DNA of 15,855 nucleotides from Myxococcales bacterium (GTDB taxonomy: Bacteria; Myxococcota_A; Polyangia; Polyangiales; JADJMO01): the NCBI GenBank assembly GCA_021783935.1, contig JAJXTK010000055.1, forward strand, positions 1 to 15,855, given 5' to 3'. Position numbers and translations under genes: made by a program. Positions 1 to 6,837 of this stretch are shown here, one piece after another. The notes below the pieces were generated by a model. It saw only the letters and a list, made by a program, of their open reading frames with translations. It had not been told where the DNA came from and made no database searches. Every line of letters starts with the position of its first letter. Position 1 is the stretch's first letter.

Positions 1-1405
1 CGCGCTGCAGGGGCGGGAGCACGTAGCGCTCGTGGGGATCGGTGAGGCACGACATCCGGTAGATCGCCTCGGCGCGCGCCTCGTCGAGCCCCGCGTCGCG
101 CAGCACGCGCAGCACGCGCTCGGAGCCGACGTCGCCGACCGCCTTGGCGCGCTGGAAGACGCGCACCGCGACGAGCTTCTGCATGACCTCCTCGACGATC
201 TCGAGGTTGCCGGCCGAGAAGAGCGAGGCGAGGTACTTCAAAGGGAGCCGCGCCTTCTTGACCGCGCCGACGAGCTCCTCGCTGTCGTGCTCGTAGAGGC
301 TCGCCCCCGCGCGCCCCATGACGGGCAGCAGCGGCGGCACGTAGTAGAGCATCGGCATCGTGCGGAACTCGGCGTGCAGCGGCAGCGCGAGCCCCCACTC
401 GACGACCCATTTGTAGGTCGGAGACCTGCGGGCCGACTCGAGCATCTCGGGCGAGACGCCGCTGCGCTCGGCGGCCGCGATCACCTCGGGATCGTTCGGG
501 TCGAGCAGCACCCCGCGCTGCGCCTCGACGAGCGACCTCTCTGGCGACTTCATCGCCTCCGCGAAGCGCTCGGCGTCGTAGAGCAGCACGCCCATGTAGC
601 GGATTCGGCCGACGCACGAGTGGAAGCACGCCGGCGGCTGCCCGGTCTCGAGGCGCGGGTAGCAGAGGATGCACTTCTCGGACTTGCCGGTCTTCCAGTT
701 GAAGAAGACCCTCTTGTAAGGGCAGGCCGACACGCAGGCGCGCCAGCCGCGGCAAACGTCCTGGTTGATGAGGACGATGCCGTCCTCGCCGCGCTTGTAG
801 ATCGCCCCCGAGGGGCAGGCGGCGACGCACGCCGGATTGACGCAGTGGTTGCAGATGCGCGGGAGGTACATCATCGCGATGCCCTCCACGTCGAAGAGCA
901 TGCGCCGCTCGTCGTCGGTGAGCGCGGCGAGGTTCGGATCGTTGCGCGCGTAGACGGCAGAGCCCGAGAGGTCGTCGTCCCAATTGGGCCCGGCCTCGAG
1001 GTCAATCGGCTCGCCGGTGAGCTGCGATACGGGCACCGCCGTCGGCTGGTCGTCCCCCTCGGGGGCGTCGAACAGGTCGCGGTACTTGTAGGTCCACGGC
1101 TCGTAGTAGTTGTCGAGGACGGGCTGATTCGGGTTGTAGATGACCTTCAAGAGGCCGGAGAGCCGCCCTTGCCCCTTGAGCTTCAGCCGACGCTTCTCGG
1201 TGACCTCGAAGCCGCCCTTGTACTGCTCCTGGTCTTCCCACAGCGTCGGGAAGCCGGTGCCCGGCTTGGTCTCGACGTTGTTCCACCACATGTACTCGGC
1301 GCCCGGACGGTCGGTCCAGACGTTCTTGCAAGCCACGCTGCAGGTGTGGCACCCGAGGCATTTGTCGAGGTGGAAGACCATCGACACGTGCGCGCGCACG
1401 TCCAT
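1..1405 (-). CDS. narH: Respiratory nitrate reductase beta subunit NarH (3' end cut by window edge)
   Basis: NarH passes electrons from the membrane quinol-oxidising partner to the molybdenum site of NarG. About 468 codons are present; E. coli NarH has about 512 residues, so roughly the last 40 are off the left edge. All four cluster-binding groups are visible: C16/C19/C22/C26; C185/C188/C193/C197; C218-W221-C224-C228; and C245/C248/C260/C264. Trp221 stands where a fourth-cluster cysteine would be (CRGWRAC), the known NarH signature for a [3Fe-4S] centre. The start ATG at 1405 is preceded by AGGAGAT with 7 nt spacing, and the protein begins MDVRAHVSMV as the family does. It is the last visible gene of the minus-strand nar cluster, but a 234-nt gap separates it from narG. 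There is no signal peptide, consistent with co-transport or a cytoplasmic complex. Confidence 0.97.
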   Translation of the reverse strand, partial: MDVRAHVSMVFHLDKCLGCHTCSVACKNVWTDRPGAEYMWWNNVETKPGTGFPTLWEDQEQYKGGFEVTEKRRLKLKGQGRLSGLLKVIYNPNQPVLDNYYEPWTYKYRDLFDAPEGDDQPTAVPVSQLTGEPIDLEAGPNWDDDLSGSAVYARNDPNLAALTDDERRMLFDVEGIAMMYLPRICNHCVNPACVAACPSGAIYKRGEDGIVLINQDVCRGWRACVSACPYKRVFFNWKTGKSEKCILCYPRLETGQPPACFHSCVGRIRYMGVLLYDAERFAEAMKSPERSLVEAQRGVLLDPNDPEVIAAAERSGVSPEMLESARRSPTYKWVVEWGLALPLHAEFRTMPMLYYVPPLLPVMGRAGASLYEHDSEELVGAVKKARLPLKYLASLFSAGNLEIVEEVMQKLVAVRVFQRAKAVGDVGSERVLRVLRDAGLDEARAEAIYRMSCLTDPHERYVLPPLQR

Positions 1406-1412
1406 TGCCAAT

Positions 1413-1417
1413 CTCCT
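1413..1417 (-). promoter_or_regulatory. Ribosome binding site of narH
   Basis: The minus strand reads AGGAG ending 7 nt before the narH ATG at 1405. It fixes the narH start and shows that narH has its own ribosome entry rather than relying on coupling to the distant narG stop. Confidence 0.75.
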
Positions 1418-1422
1418 GTCCA

Positions 1423-1449
1423 CCGAGTGATCCGAGCGATCCGAGCGAG
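1423..1449. repeat. Three 9-bp tandem repeats upstream of narH
   Basis: Three consecutive 9-bp units read CCGAGTGAT, CCGAGCGAT and CCGAGCGAG on the plus strand, ending 17 nt before the narH start codon. The two right-hand units differ only in the last base. Such short tandem repeats can vary in number by slippage. A role in narH expression is possible but nothing here proves it. Confidence 0.6.
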
Positions 1450-1559
1450 ATAGATAGAAACAGCGAGGGAACAAGGAAGCGAGGTGAGAAGGGTTCGTCG
1501 AGCACGACTCCCCGCTGTGCGGGGCAGGGTGATTCGTCCAAGTCTCTGCGGCCTCGACT

Positions 1560-1586
1560 CCCTTCCCTCGCACCGCGGGGGAAGGG
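1560..1586. repeat. Palindromic GC-rich repeat in the narG-narH spacer
   Basis: CCCTTCCC (1560-1567) and GGGAAGGG (1579-1586) form a perfect 8-bp stem around an 11-nt loop. It is followed on the plus strand by a G-rich run (about 1587-1600). The whole unit resembles the dispersed intergenic palindromes of many GC-rich proteobacteria, whose spurious translation reads PHPxPxPRG. It lies 54 nt past the narG stop on the transcribed strand and has no T-tract, so it would act as an mRNA-stability or attenuation element rather than a classical terminator. The rest of the 1406-1639 spacer shows no gene. Confidence 0.55.
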
Positions 1587-1639
1587 CTGGGGATGGGGGC
1601 CGTTCGCGCCGTCGCGGGGCAGACTTTGCGGCGGCAGTG

Positions 1640-4600
1640 CTACCAGACGAGCTTCTTGAGCTTCTTGACGACCACGAACGTCTCGCGATTGACCCCTTGC
1701 GGACCCCAGTAGTTGAACGCATAGGTGAACTGCGCGTAGCCGCCGATCATGAACAGCGGCTTGAGGCGCGTGCGGGTGAGGCTGTTGTGCGCCCCCGCGC
1801 GGCGGTTGCCGCGCAGCTGCGACTTCGGGACCCCCACCGTCCGCTCGGTTGCGTGATAGATGAAGCACATGCCGCGCGGCATCCGGTCGCTCACGCAGGC
1901 GCGCGTGACGACCACGCCGTGATCGTTGGCGACCTCGACCCAGTCGTTGTCGCGGATGCCGGCGAGGCCCGCGTCCTCCTCGTTCAGCCAGACCGGCTCG
2001 ATCCCGCGCGACAGCGTCGCCATGCGGAGCGTGTCGCCGTAGGTCGAGTGGATGTGCCACTTGCCGTGCGGCGTCAGGTAGTTCAGCACCAAGGCCCCAT
2101 CGCCGGTGCCGGTCTTGACCAGATCGCGGGTCTGGGGGCGCTCGGCACGGGGCTTGAACACCGGCAACGACTCGCCGTACGCGCGATAAGCCTCGTGATC
2201 GAGGTAGAGGTGTTGACGCCCCGTCTGGGTGCGCCACGGGATGCGCTCCTCGACGTTCTGGCAGAACGCCGAGTAGGTCCGACTGCCGCTCGACACGCCC
2301 GTCCAGAACGGCGTGGTGAGCACGCGCCGCGGGTTGCTCGCGAGATCGTCGAAGCCGTAGCGGACGCTCCGCGTGCCGGCCGCGAGGTGCGTGTGATCGA
2401 TCCCGGTCTTCTTCGACTCGGCCTCGAAGGCGCGGAAGGCGAGCTCGCCGTTCGTCTCGGCGGCGAAGGCGAGGATGGCCTCGCAGACCTGGCGATCCTC
2501 GCGCAGCGACGGATAGACCTCGCCGCCCCACCGCTCGACCGGCATCGTCGCGAGGAACTCGTCGTAGACGTCGGCGACGTCGTAGTGGGTGCCGTGCACG
2601 GCGAGCCCCTTGTCGCGGAAGCTCCGGCCGAGCGAGACGTACTTCTGGAACACCGTGCGGTAGTCGCGCTGCACCACGGCGACGTTCGCCATGGTCTTGC
2701 CGGGGATCGGCGCGCACTCGCCGGCGGCCCAGTCCGCGATCTCGAGCTGCGCGACCTCGGCGGGGGTGTCGTGCGCGAGCGGCGTGAGCACCACGTCGGT
2801 CACGGGCCCGTCGAAGTAGCGCTTCGCCATCTCGGAGGTCGCCGCGGCGACGTCGCGGAAGATGTCCCAGTCGCTCTTCGACTCCCAGCACGGCGGCACC
2901 GCCGCCTGCAGGGGGTGGATGAACGGGTGCATGTCGGTGGTGTTGAGATCGTTCTTCTCGTAGAAGGTCGCCGCCGGAAGGATCACGTCCGAGTAGAGCG
3001 CGGAGGTGTCCATTCGGAAGTTCAGGTCGACGACGAGATCCATCTTCCCGAGATCGACCTTGTCGTGCCAGACGACGTCCTCGACGGTCCCCTTGGCCTC
3101 CTCTTCGGCGATCGAGTTGTGGTGAGTGCCGAGGTAGTGCTTGAGGAAGTACTCGTGCCCTTTGGCCGAGGCCTGCAGCGCGTTGCCGCGCCAGATGTAC
3201 CAGACGCGCGGCCAGCTGCCGGGCGCGTCGGGGTCCTCCATCGAGAAGCGGAGCGTGCGCGCCGCGAGCTCCGCGACCACGTGCTCTTTGATCGCCTCGG
3301 GGCTCGTCGCGCCGGCCGCCTTCGCGCGCTCGACCACCGCGAAGTTGCTCTCGCAGAACTGCGGATAGCACGGCAGCCAGCCGGCGCGGACCGCGAGCGC
3401 CTGCTTGTCGGCGGTGTGGCCGACGGTCATGCGGTGGCCGTTGCCGGTGGTCGGGCAGATCTCGGTGAAGGGGCGGTCGTAGCGCCACTGATCCGAGTGC
3501 ATGTAATGGAAGGACGGCGTGTTCTGCTGGCGCGGCGGCCCCCCCCAGTCGGTGCCGAACGCGATGGGCGCCCACGACGCCTGCGGCGCGAGCTTCTCTT
3601 GCCCGACGTAGTGGTTCCAGCCGCCGCCGCTCTTGCCGACGCAGCCGGTGAGCACGAGCGGCACGATGCATGCGCGGTAGATGAGGTTGTTGTGGTACCA
3701 GTGGTTCGCCCCCGCGCCGATGATCACCGAGCAGCGCCCCTCGGTCTTCTCGGCGGTGGCGGCGAACTCGCGGGCGAAGTCGATGACGACCTTCGCGCCG
3801 ACGCCGGTGATGCGCTCCTGCCACGCCGGCGTGTAGGTCGCGCGCTCGTCGCCGTAGCCGCTTGCGAACTCGTCCCCGGCGCCGTCGGCGGCGCGGTGCC
3901 CCTGGTCGACGCCGTAGGTGGCGAGCAACAGCTCGAGGCCCGTGGTCACGAGCACCGGGCCGCCCTTGGTCTCGACGCGGATCGCCGGCACGGCGCGCAC
4001 GGCCCGCGCGTCGTTGCCGCCGGCGGTGAAGTCGGGGAAGGCGACGCGCGCGATCTCGTCGCGCTGCTCGCCGAGCAAGAGCTCGGGGCGAATCGGCGCG
4101 CCCGACTCGTCCTCGAGCTTGAGGTTCCACTCTCCCTTCTTCGGCTGCCAGCGGTGGCCGACGGTGCCTTTGGGCATCTTGAGCGTGCCGGTCAGCGCGT
4201 CCCGGACGAAGTACTTCCAGTCGGCGAGCTCCTTGTGCGCGTGCGCCTCGAGCTGGGAGGCGCGCAGCAGCGGCCCCGGCTCGTGGGTGCCGTCGCCGCG
4301 CGGGGTGAGCGTCACGAGGAACGGGGTGTCGGAGTAGCTCCGCAGGTAGTCGAGGAAGTATGGGGTCTTCTTGTCGACGAACCACTCCTTGAGGATCACG
4401 TGGGTGACGGCGAGCCAGAACGCGGCGTCCTGCCCTTGGTGGATCGGCACCCACTCGTCGGCGATCTTCGCCGTCTGGCTGAAGTCAGGAGAGAAGACGA
4501 CGACCTTGGTGCCGCGGTGGCGCACCTCGACGAGGAAGTGCGCGTCGGGGGTGCGGGTCATCAGCACGTTCGAGCCGACGACGGCGATCATCGCGGAGTG

Positions 4601-5287
4601 GAACCAATCGGCGCTCTCGGCGACGTCGGTCTGCTCCCCCCAGATCTCCGGGGAGGCCGGCGGCAGGTCGCAGTACCAGTCGTAGAACGACAGCGCCACG
4701 CCGCCCATCAGCTGGAGGAAGCGTGCGCCGGCGGCGTAGCTGACCATCGACATGGCCGGGATCGGCGAGAAGCCGACCAGCCGATCGGGCCCGTGCTCCT
4801 TCACCGTGTGCAGGTTCGCAGCCGCGATCAGCTCGAGGACCTCACTCCAGCTCACACGGCGGAATCCCCCCTTGCCGCGCGCCCGCTGGTAGCGCGCGCG
4901 CTTGTCGGGGTCGGTCACGATGGAGCGCCACGCGGCGACCGGATCCCCCTCGTGCGCGTCGCGGGCCTCGCGCCACAGGTCGAGCAGCGCCCCGCGCACG
5001 GTCGGGTACTTCATGCGGAGCGGGCTGTAGACGTACCAGGAATAGGAGATCCCGCGCTGGCAGCCGCGCGGCTCGTAGGGTGGAATCTCCCGATCGATGC
5101 GCGGGTAGTCGAGGGCTTGGAGCTCCCAGGTCACGATCCCCTGCTTGACGTAGACGTTCCAGCTGCAGCCGCCGGTGCAGTTCACGCCGTGCGTGCTGCG
5201 GACGACCTTGTCGTAGGCCCAGCGGTTTCGGTAGAAGTCCTCCCACGAGCGCTGCTGCGGGGCGAAGAGGTCGGTGATCCACGACAT
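1640..5287 (-). CDS. narG: Respiratory nitrate reductase alpha subunit NarG (molybdopterin catalytic subunit)
   Basis: NarG reduces nitrate to nitrite at a bis-MGD molybdenum centre. The 1215-residue product is close to the 1247 of E. coli NarG. The N-terminal FS0 cluster ligands are present as H33, C37, C41 and C76 (motifs STHGVNCTGGCSW and EPRGC), with the His ligand typical of NarG. The molybdenum-ligand aspartate corresponds to D207 in FYDWYCDLPP, followed by WGEQTDVAESADW. The protein starts MSWITDLF, about 15 residues shorter at the N-terminus than E. coli NarG, and has no obvious twin-arginine signal, so the active site is probably cytoplasmic. The start ATG at 5287 lies 3 nt after the stop of the upstream cytochrome gene, with AGGAG inside that gene's last codons; this points to translational coupling. 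It stops with TAG at 1640. Confidence 0.98.
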   Translation of the reverse strand: MSWITDLFAPQQRSWEDFYRNRWAYDKVVRSTHGVNCTGGCSWNVYVKQGIVTWELQALDYPRIDREIPPYEPRGCQRGISYSWYVYSPLRMKYPTVRGALLDLWREARDAHEGDPVAAWRSIVTDPDKRARYQRARGKGGFRRVSWSEVLELIAAANLHTVKEHGPDRLVGFSPIPAMSMVSYAAGARFLQLMGGVALSFYDWYCDLPPASPEIWGEQTDVAESADWFHSAMIAVVGSNVLMTRTPDAHFLVEVRHRGTKVVVFSPDFSQTAKIADEWVPIHQGQDAAFWLAVTHVILKEWFVDKKTPYFLDYLRSYSDTPFLVTLTPRGDGTHEPGPLLRASQLEAHAHKELADWKYFVRDALTGTLKMPKGTVGHRWQPKKGEWNLKLEDESGAPIRPELLLGEQRDEIARVAFPDFTAGGNDARAVRAVPAIRVETKGGPVLVTTGLELLLATYGVDQGHRAADGAGDEFASGYGDERATYTPAWQERITGVGAKVVIDFAREFAATAEKTEGRCSVIIGAGANHWYHNNLIYRACIVPLVLTGCVGKSGGGWNHYVGQEKLAPQASWAPIAFGTDWGGPPRQQNTPSFHYMHSDQWRYDRPFTEICPTTGNGHRMTVGHTADKQALAVRAGWLPCYPQFCESNFAVVERAKAAGATSPEAIKEHVVAELAARTLRFSMEDPDAPGSWPRVWYIWRGNALQASAKGHEYFLKHYLGTHHNSIAEEEAKGTVEDVVWHDKVDLGKMDLVVDLNFRMDTSALYSDVILPAATFYEKNDLNTTDMHPFIHPLQAAVPPCWESKSDWDIFRDVAAATSEMAKRYFDGPVTDVVLTPLAHDTPAEVAQLEIADWAAGECAPIPGKTMANVAVVQRDYRTVFQKYVSLGRSFRDKGLAVHGTHYDVADVYDEFLATMPVERWGGEVYPSLREDRQVCEAILAFAAETNGELAFRAFEAESKKTGIDHTHLAAGTRSVRYGFDDLASNPRRVLTTPFWTGVSSGSRTYSAFCQNVEERIPWRTQTGRQHLYLDHEAYRAYGESLPVFKPRAERPQTRDLVKTGTGDGALVLNYLTPHGKWHIHSTYGDTLRMATLSRGIEPVWLNEEDAGLAGIRDNDWVEVANDHGVVVTRACVSDRMPRGMCFIYHATERTVGVPKSQLRGNRRAGAHNSLTRTRLKPLFMIGGYAQFTYAFNYWGPQGVNRETFVVVKKLKKLVW

Positions 5288-5290
5288 GGC

Positions 5291-6124
5291 CTATCTCCTC
5301 ATCGCGTCGCGCACGAGGCGGGCTCGGACGCTCGTCTTGCGGTGGCGGTGGAGGGCGAGCAGCGCGAGCATCGTCACGGCCGGTACCGCCGTCGCCGAGG
5401 TGGTGAGCACGACGTCGGCGGTGTGCGCGAAGGTCCCCGTGCTGCCGGTGACGGTCTGGAAGAACGCCGCGAGGTGCACCGCCTCTTGCTGCGTGACGGG
5501 GTGCTCCCGATAGGCGTCGCGCATCACCGCGAAGTTGGTCTGTTCGAGTGCCGAGGTCATGCCGACCGCGTCGAGCTTGGTGGCGAGTCGCGTGAGCTCG
5601 GGGCCGAGGCTGCCGCCGTCGCCGGCGACGCGATGGCACGCCGCGCACGCGAGGCCGCCGTTCGCGAAGGCCGTCTTGCCGAAGAACAACGCGCGCCCGA
5701 TGCCCGCGTCGGGCGGCGCGAGCTTCGCCGCGAGCTCGGCCGCCACGCGCGCCCGCTCCCTCGCGACGCGCGCGCGCACGTCGGGCGACCTCAGGAGCGC
5801 CGCGTACCCCTTCACGTCGGCCTCGGCGAGCGGGCCGACGTTCTTCTGCATCTTGCCGATGGCGAGCGAGAGGCTCGACTCCGACCAGCCGAGGGCCTTG
5901 TCGAGGTCTGGCCCCTTGAGCTTGCCGCCGCCGATGGTGTGGCAGCCGCTGCACTGGCTCACGAAGCGCTCTGCCAGCGGGTCTGCGGCGCTGGCGCTCG
6001 CGCTCGCCGAGGCGCGCGCCGAGGCCGCCGGGGCAGCGGACGCGGAGGGGGCAGGGTCGGAGGCGGCTTCGGCCCGCGCGGGCGAGAGGGCGGCGAGGGC
6101 GATCGCCGCCGCCGCGACTCTCAT
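5291..6124 (-). CDS. Di-haem, membrane-anchored cytochrome c of the nar cluster (NarC-like)
   Basis: The 277-residue protein has a short N-terminal signal (about 1-18, ending SPARA), an Ala/Ser-rich linker (about 20-47), and two cytochrome c domains with haem sites CSGCH (58-62) and CAACH (160-164). Met92 in KMQKNVGPL is a likely axial ligand. Near the C-terminus a hydrophobic stretch (about 237-259) followed by HRHRK and more Arg suggests a membrane anchor with a cytoplasmic tail. Thermus thermophilus has a di-haem NarC encoded first in its nar operon, directly before narG; the position and haem number match, so the same electron-transfer or assembly role is inferred. I chose ATG 6124 because the signal peptide begins there. 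ATG 6157 is in frame but its extra codons (ATA, CTA, ATT) are AT-rich and unlike the gene. Neither start has a clear Shine-Dalgarno sequence. Confidence 0.85.
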   Translation of the reverse strand: MRVAAAAIALAALSPARAEAASDPAPSASAAPAASARASASASASAADPLAERFVSQCSGCHTIGGGKLKGPDLDKALGWSESSLSLAIGKMQKNVGPLAEADVKGYAALLRSPDVRARVARERARVAAELAAKLAPPDAGIGRALFFGKTAFANGGLACAACHRVAGDGGSLGPELTRLATKLDAVGMTSALEQTNFAVMRDAYREHPVTQQEAVHLAAFFQTVTGSTGTFAHTADVVLTTSATAVPAVTMLALLALHRHRKTSVRARLVRDAMRR

Positions 6125-6125
6125 A

Positions 6126-6142
6126 ATACGGATGGTTAGTAT
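6126..6142. promoter_or_regulatory. AT-rich dyad before the cytochrome start: possible operator or promoter
   Basis: The 17-bp ATACGGATGGTTAGTAT has inverted ATAC/GTAT ends and 5 of 9 symmetric positions. It is an AT-rich island in very GC-rich DNA, immediately before the chosen start at 6124. ATA-to-TAT dyads of this sort are common for Rrf2-family regulators such as IscR, and an Rrf2 gene lies 48 nt away. On the minus strand GATACT (6145-6140) could be a -10 box giving a nearly leaderless message; no good -35 was found. Confidence 0.35.
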
Positions 6143-6189
6143 CTGAATTGAGCGCATGGCGTGGAGCGCTTGCCTTCGGGGGAGAGGTG

Positions 6190-6660
6190 CTAGCTCGCGG
6201 CGACGACGGGGAGCGCGCGGCGGATCGACGAGACGCTCGCCATGCGGCAGTTGCGCGCGCCCTTGCCCGAGGGCACCGACGCGAGGTCGGCGAGGCTCCA
6301 GCGGGTGAGCGCGCCCTCGAGCTGCTGGTGCAGCTGGCTCATGGCGGTGTGGAAGGTGCAGATGGCGGCGGCGGCGCGCCCGCCGGTGCAATGGTGCGGG
6401 ACGAGCGCCCCCTGCGTCGCGGCGTAGACGTCGAGCAGCGTGATGAGCGACGGCTTGCGGGCGAGGTGCACGCCGCCGTGCGCGCCGCGCACCGAGCGCA
6501 GGATGCCCCCCTTGGCGAGCATCCCGAGGATCTTGCCGAGGTAGCTCGGCGAGGCGCCGAGGCGCGCGGCGAGCTGCTTCGGCGTCTTCGGCCGACCGTC
6601 GTCCTCGAGCGCCAAGAGGGTCAGCGCTTGGATGGCGACGATGGTCGTCTTCGTCAACAT
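6190..6660 (-). CDS. Rrf2-family transcriptional regulator (NsrR/IscR-like)
   Basis: The 156-residue protein has the usual Rrf2 layout: an N-terminal winged helix (about 1-65) with the recognition region PKQLAARLGASPSYLGKIL, the wing GILRSVRGAHGGVHLARKP, and a dimerisation helix (about 100-128) ending in SLADL. Rrf2 proteins sense Fe-S status, nitric oxide or redox, usually through three cysteines in a loop. Here the loop has H89, H90, C91 and C101 (HHC then ICTFH), and the only other cysteine is C138 in the tail, so the ligand set is atypical. It lies upstream of, and on the same strand as, the cytochrome-narG-narH cluster (66 nt to the cytochrome start). Control of nitrate respiration in response to NO or redox state is likely but inferred. 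The start ATG at 6660 fits the family's short N-terminus. Confidence 0.88.
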   Translation of the reverse strand: MLTKTTIVAIQALTLLALEDDGRPKTPKQLAARLGASPSYLGKILGMLAKGGILRSVRGAHGGVHLARKPSLITLLDVYAATQGALVPHHCTGGRAAAAICTFHTAMSQLHQQLEGALTRWSLADLASVPSGKGARNCRMASVSSIRRALPVVAAS

Positions 6661-6667
6661 TGCAGAT

Positions 6668-6702
6668 GACGGTTGTCCGAAATGCGAAACACGTCAACCG
6701 TC
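6668..6702. promoter_or_regulatory. 8-bp inverted repeat in the divergent control region
   Basis: GACGGTTG (6668-6675) and CAACCGTC (6695-6702) are perfect inverted copies separated by 19 nt. They begin 8 nt upstream of the Rrf2 start codon. This position suits autoregulation of the Rrf2 gene, or control of both divergent units. No regulator is known for this exact sequence. Confidence 0.4.
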
Positions 6703-6738
6703 CCCATGACATTGCTCATGGCCGCCGAAAGCATTTCG
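6678..6738. promoter_or_regulatory. Inverted CGAAATGC / GCATTTCG pair in the divergent region
   Basis: CGAAATGC (6678-6685) recurs inverted as GCATTTCG (6731-6738). The second copy is also part of a compact palindrome CGAAA-GCA-TTTCG (6726-6738). A third dyad, CATGA/TCATG (6705-6709 and 6716-6720), lies between them. The GCATTT core recalls half-sites of NsrR-type regulators, and an Rrf2 gene is adjacent. The whole 6661-6837 region separates two divergent transcription units and otherwise holds no gene I can support. Confidence 0.35.
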
Positions 6739-6794
6739 CACAAGCGCGCCGCCGCGGTCTGCGCGTGCGCCCGTCACCGAGCCCGCCGCCGGTG

Positions 6795-6800
6795 TAGAGT
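6795..6800 (+). promoter_or_regulatory. Possible -10 box for the kinase-tryptophanase operon
   Basis: TAGAGT lies 37 nt before the kinase ATG, in a position suited to a -10 element of a plus-strand promoter. No convincing -35 sequence is found 16-18 nt upstream, so the call rests on this hexamer and its place alone. Confidence 0.25.
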
Positions 6801-6837
6801 GCGCGCCCGCTCGACGCGAAGGCGCGCCGCCGCCCCG

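Noticed and set aside
1484..6139. Plus-strand open frame of about 1550 codons antisense to narG and the cytochrome gene
   Set aside because: It is opposite well-recognised genes, its translation is Arg/Val/Leu/Asp-rich with no motif, and long antisense frames are expected in such GC-rich DNA.
5291..6712. Extended 473-codon version of the cytochrome gene starting near 6712
   Set aside because: The extra N-terminal part overlaps the Rrf2 gene in another frame, is Arg/Pro/Ala-rich and has no motif; a signal peptide begins at 6124.
6661..6720. FNR/NarL-type site for the nar cluster
   Set aside because: No TTGAT-N4-ATCAA sequence is present; the outer TTG and CAA are 19 or more nt apart.
6673..6837. 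Earlier start for the histidine kinase
   Set aside because: The extra 55 residues are Arg/Ala-rich and would cover the divergent promoter and its inverted repeats.
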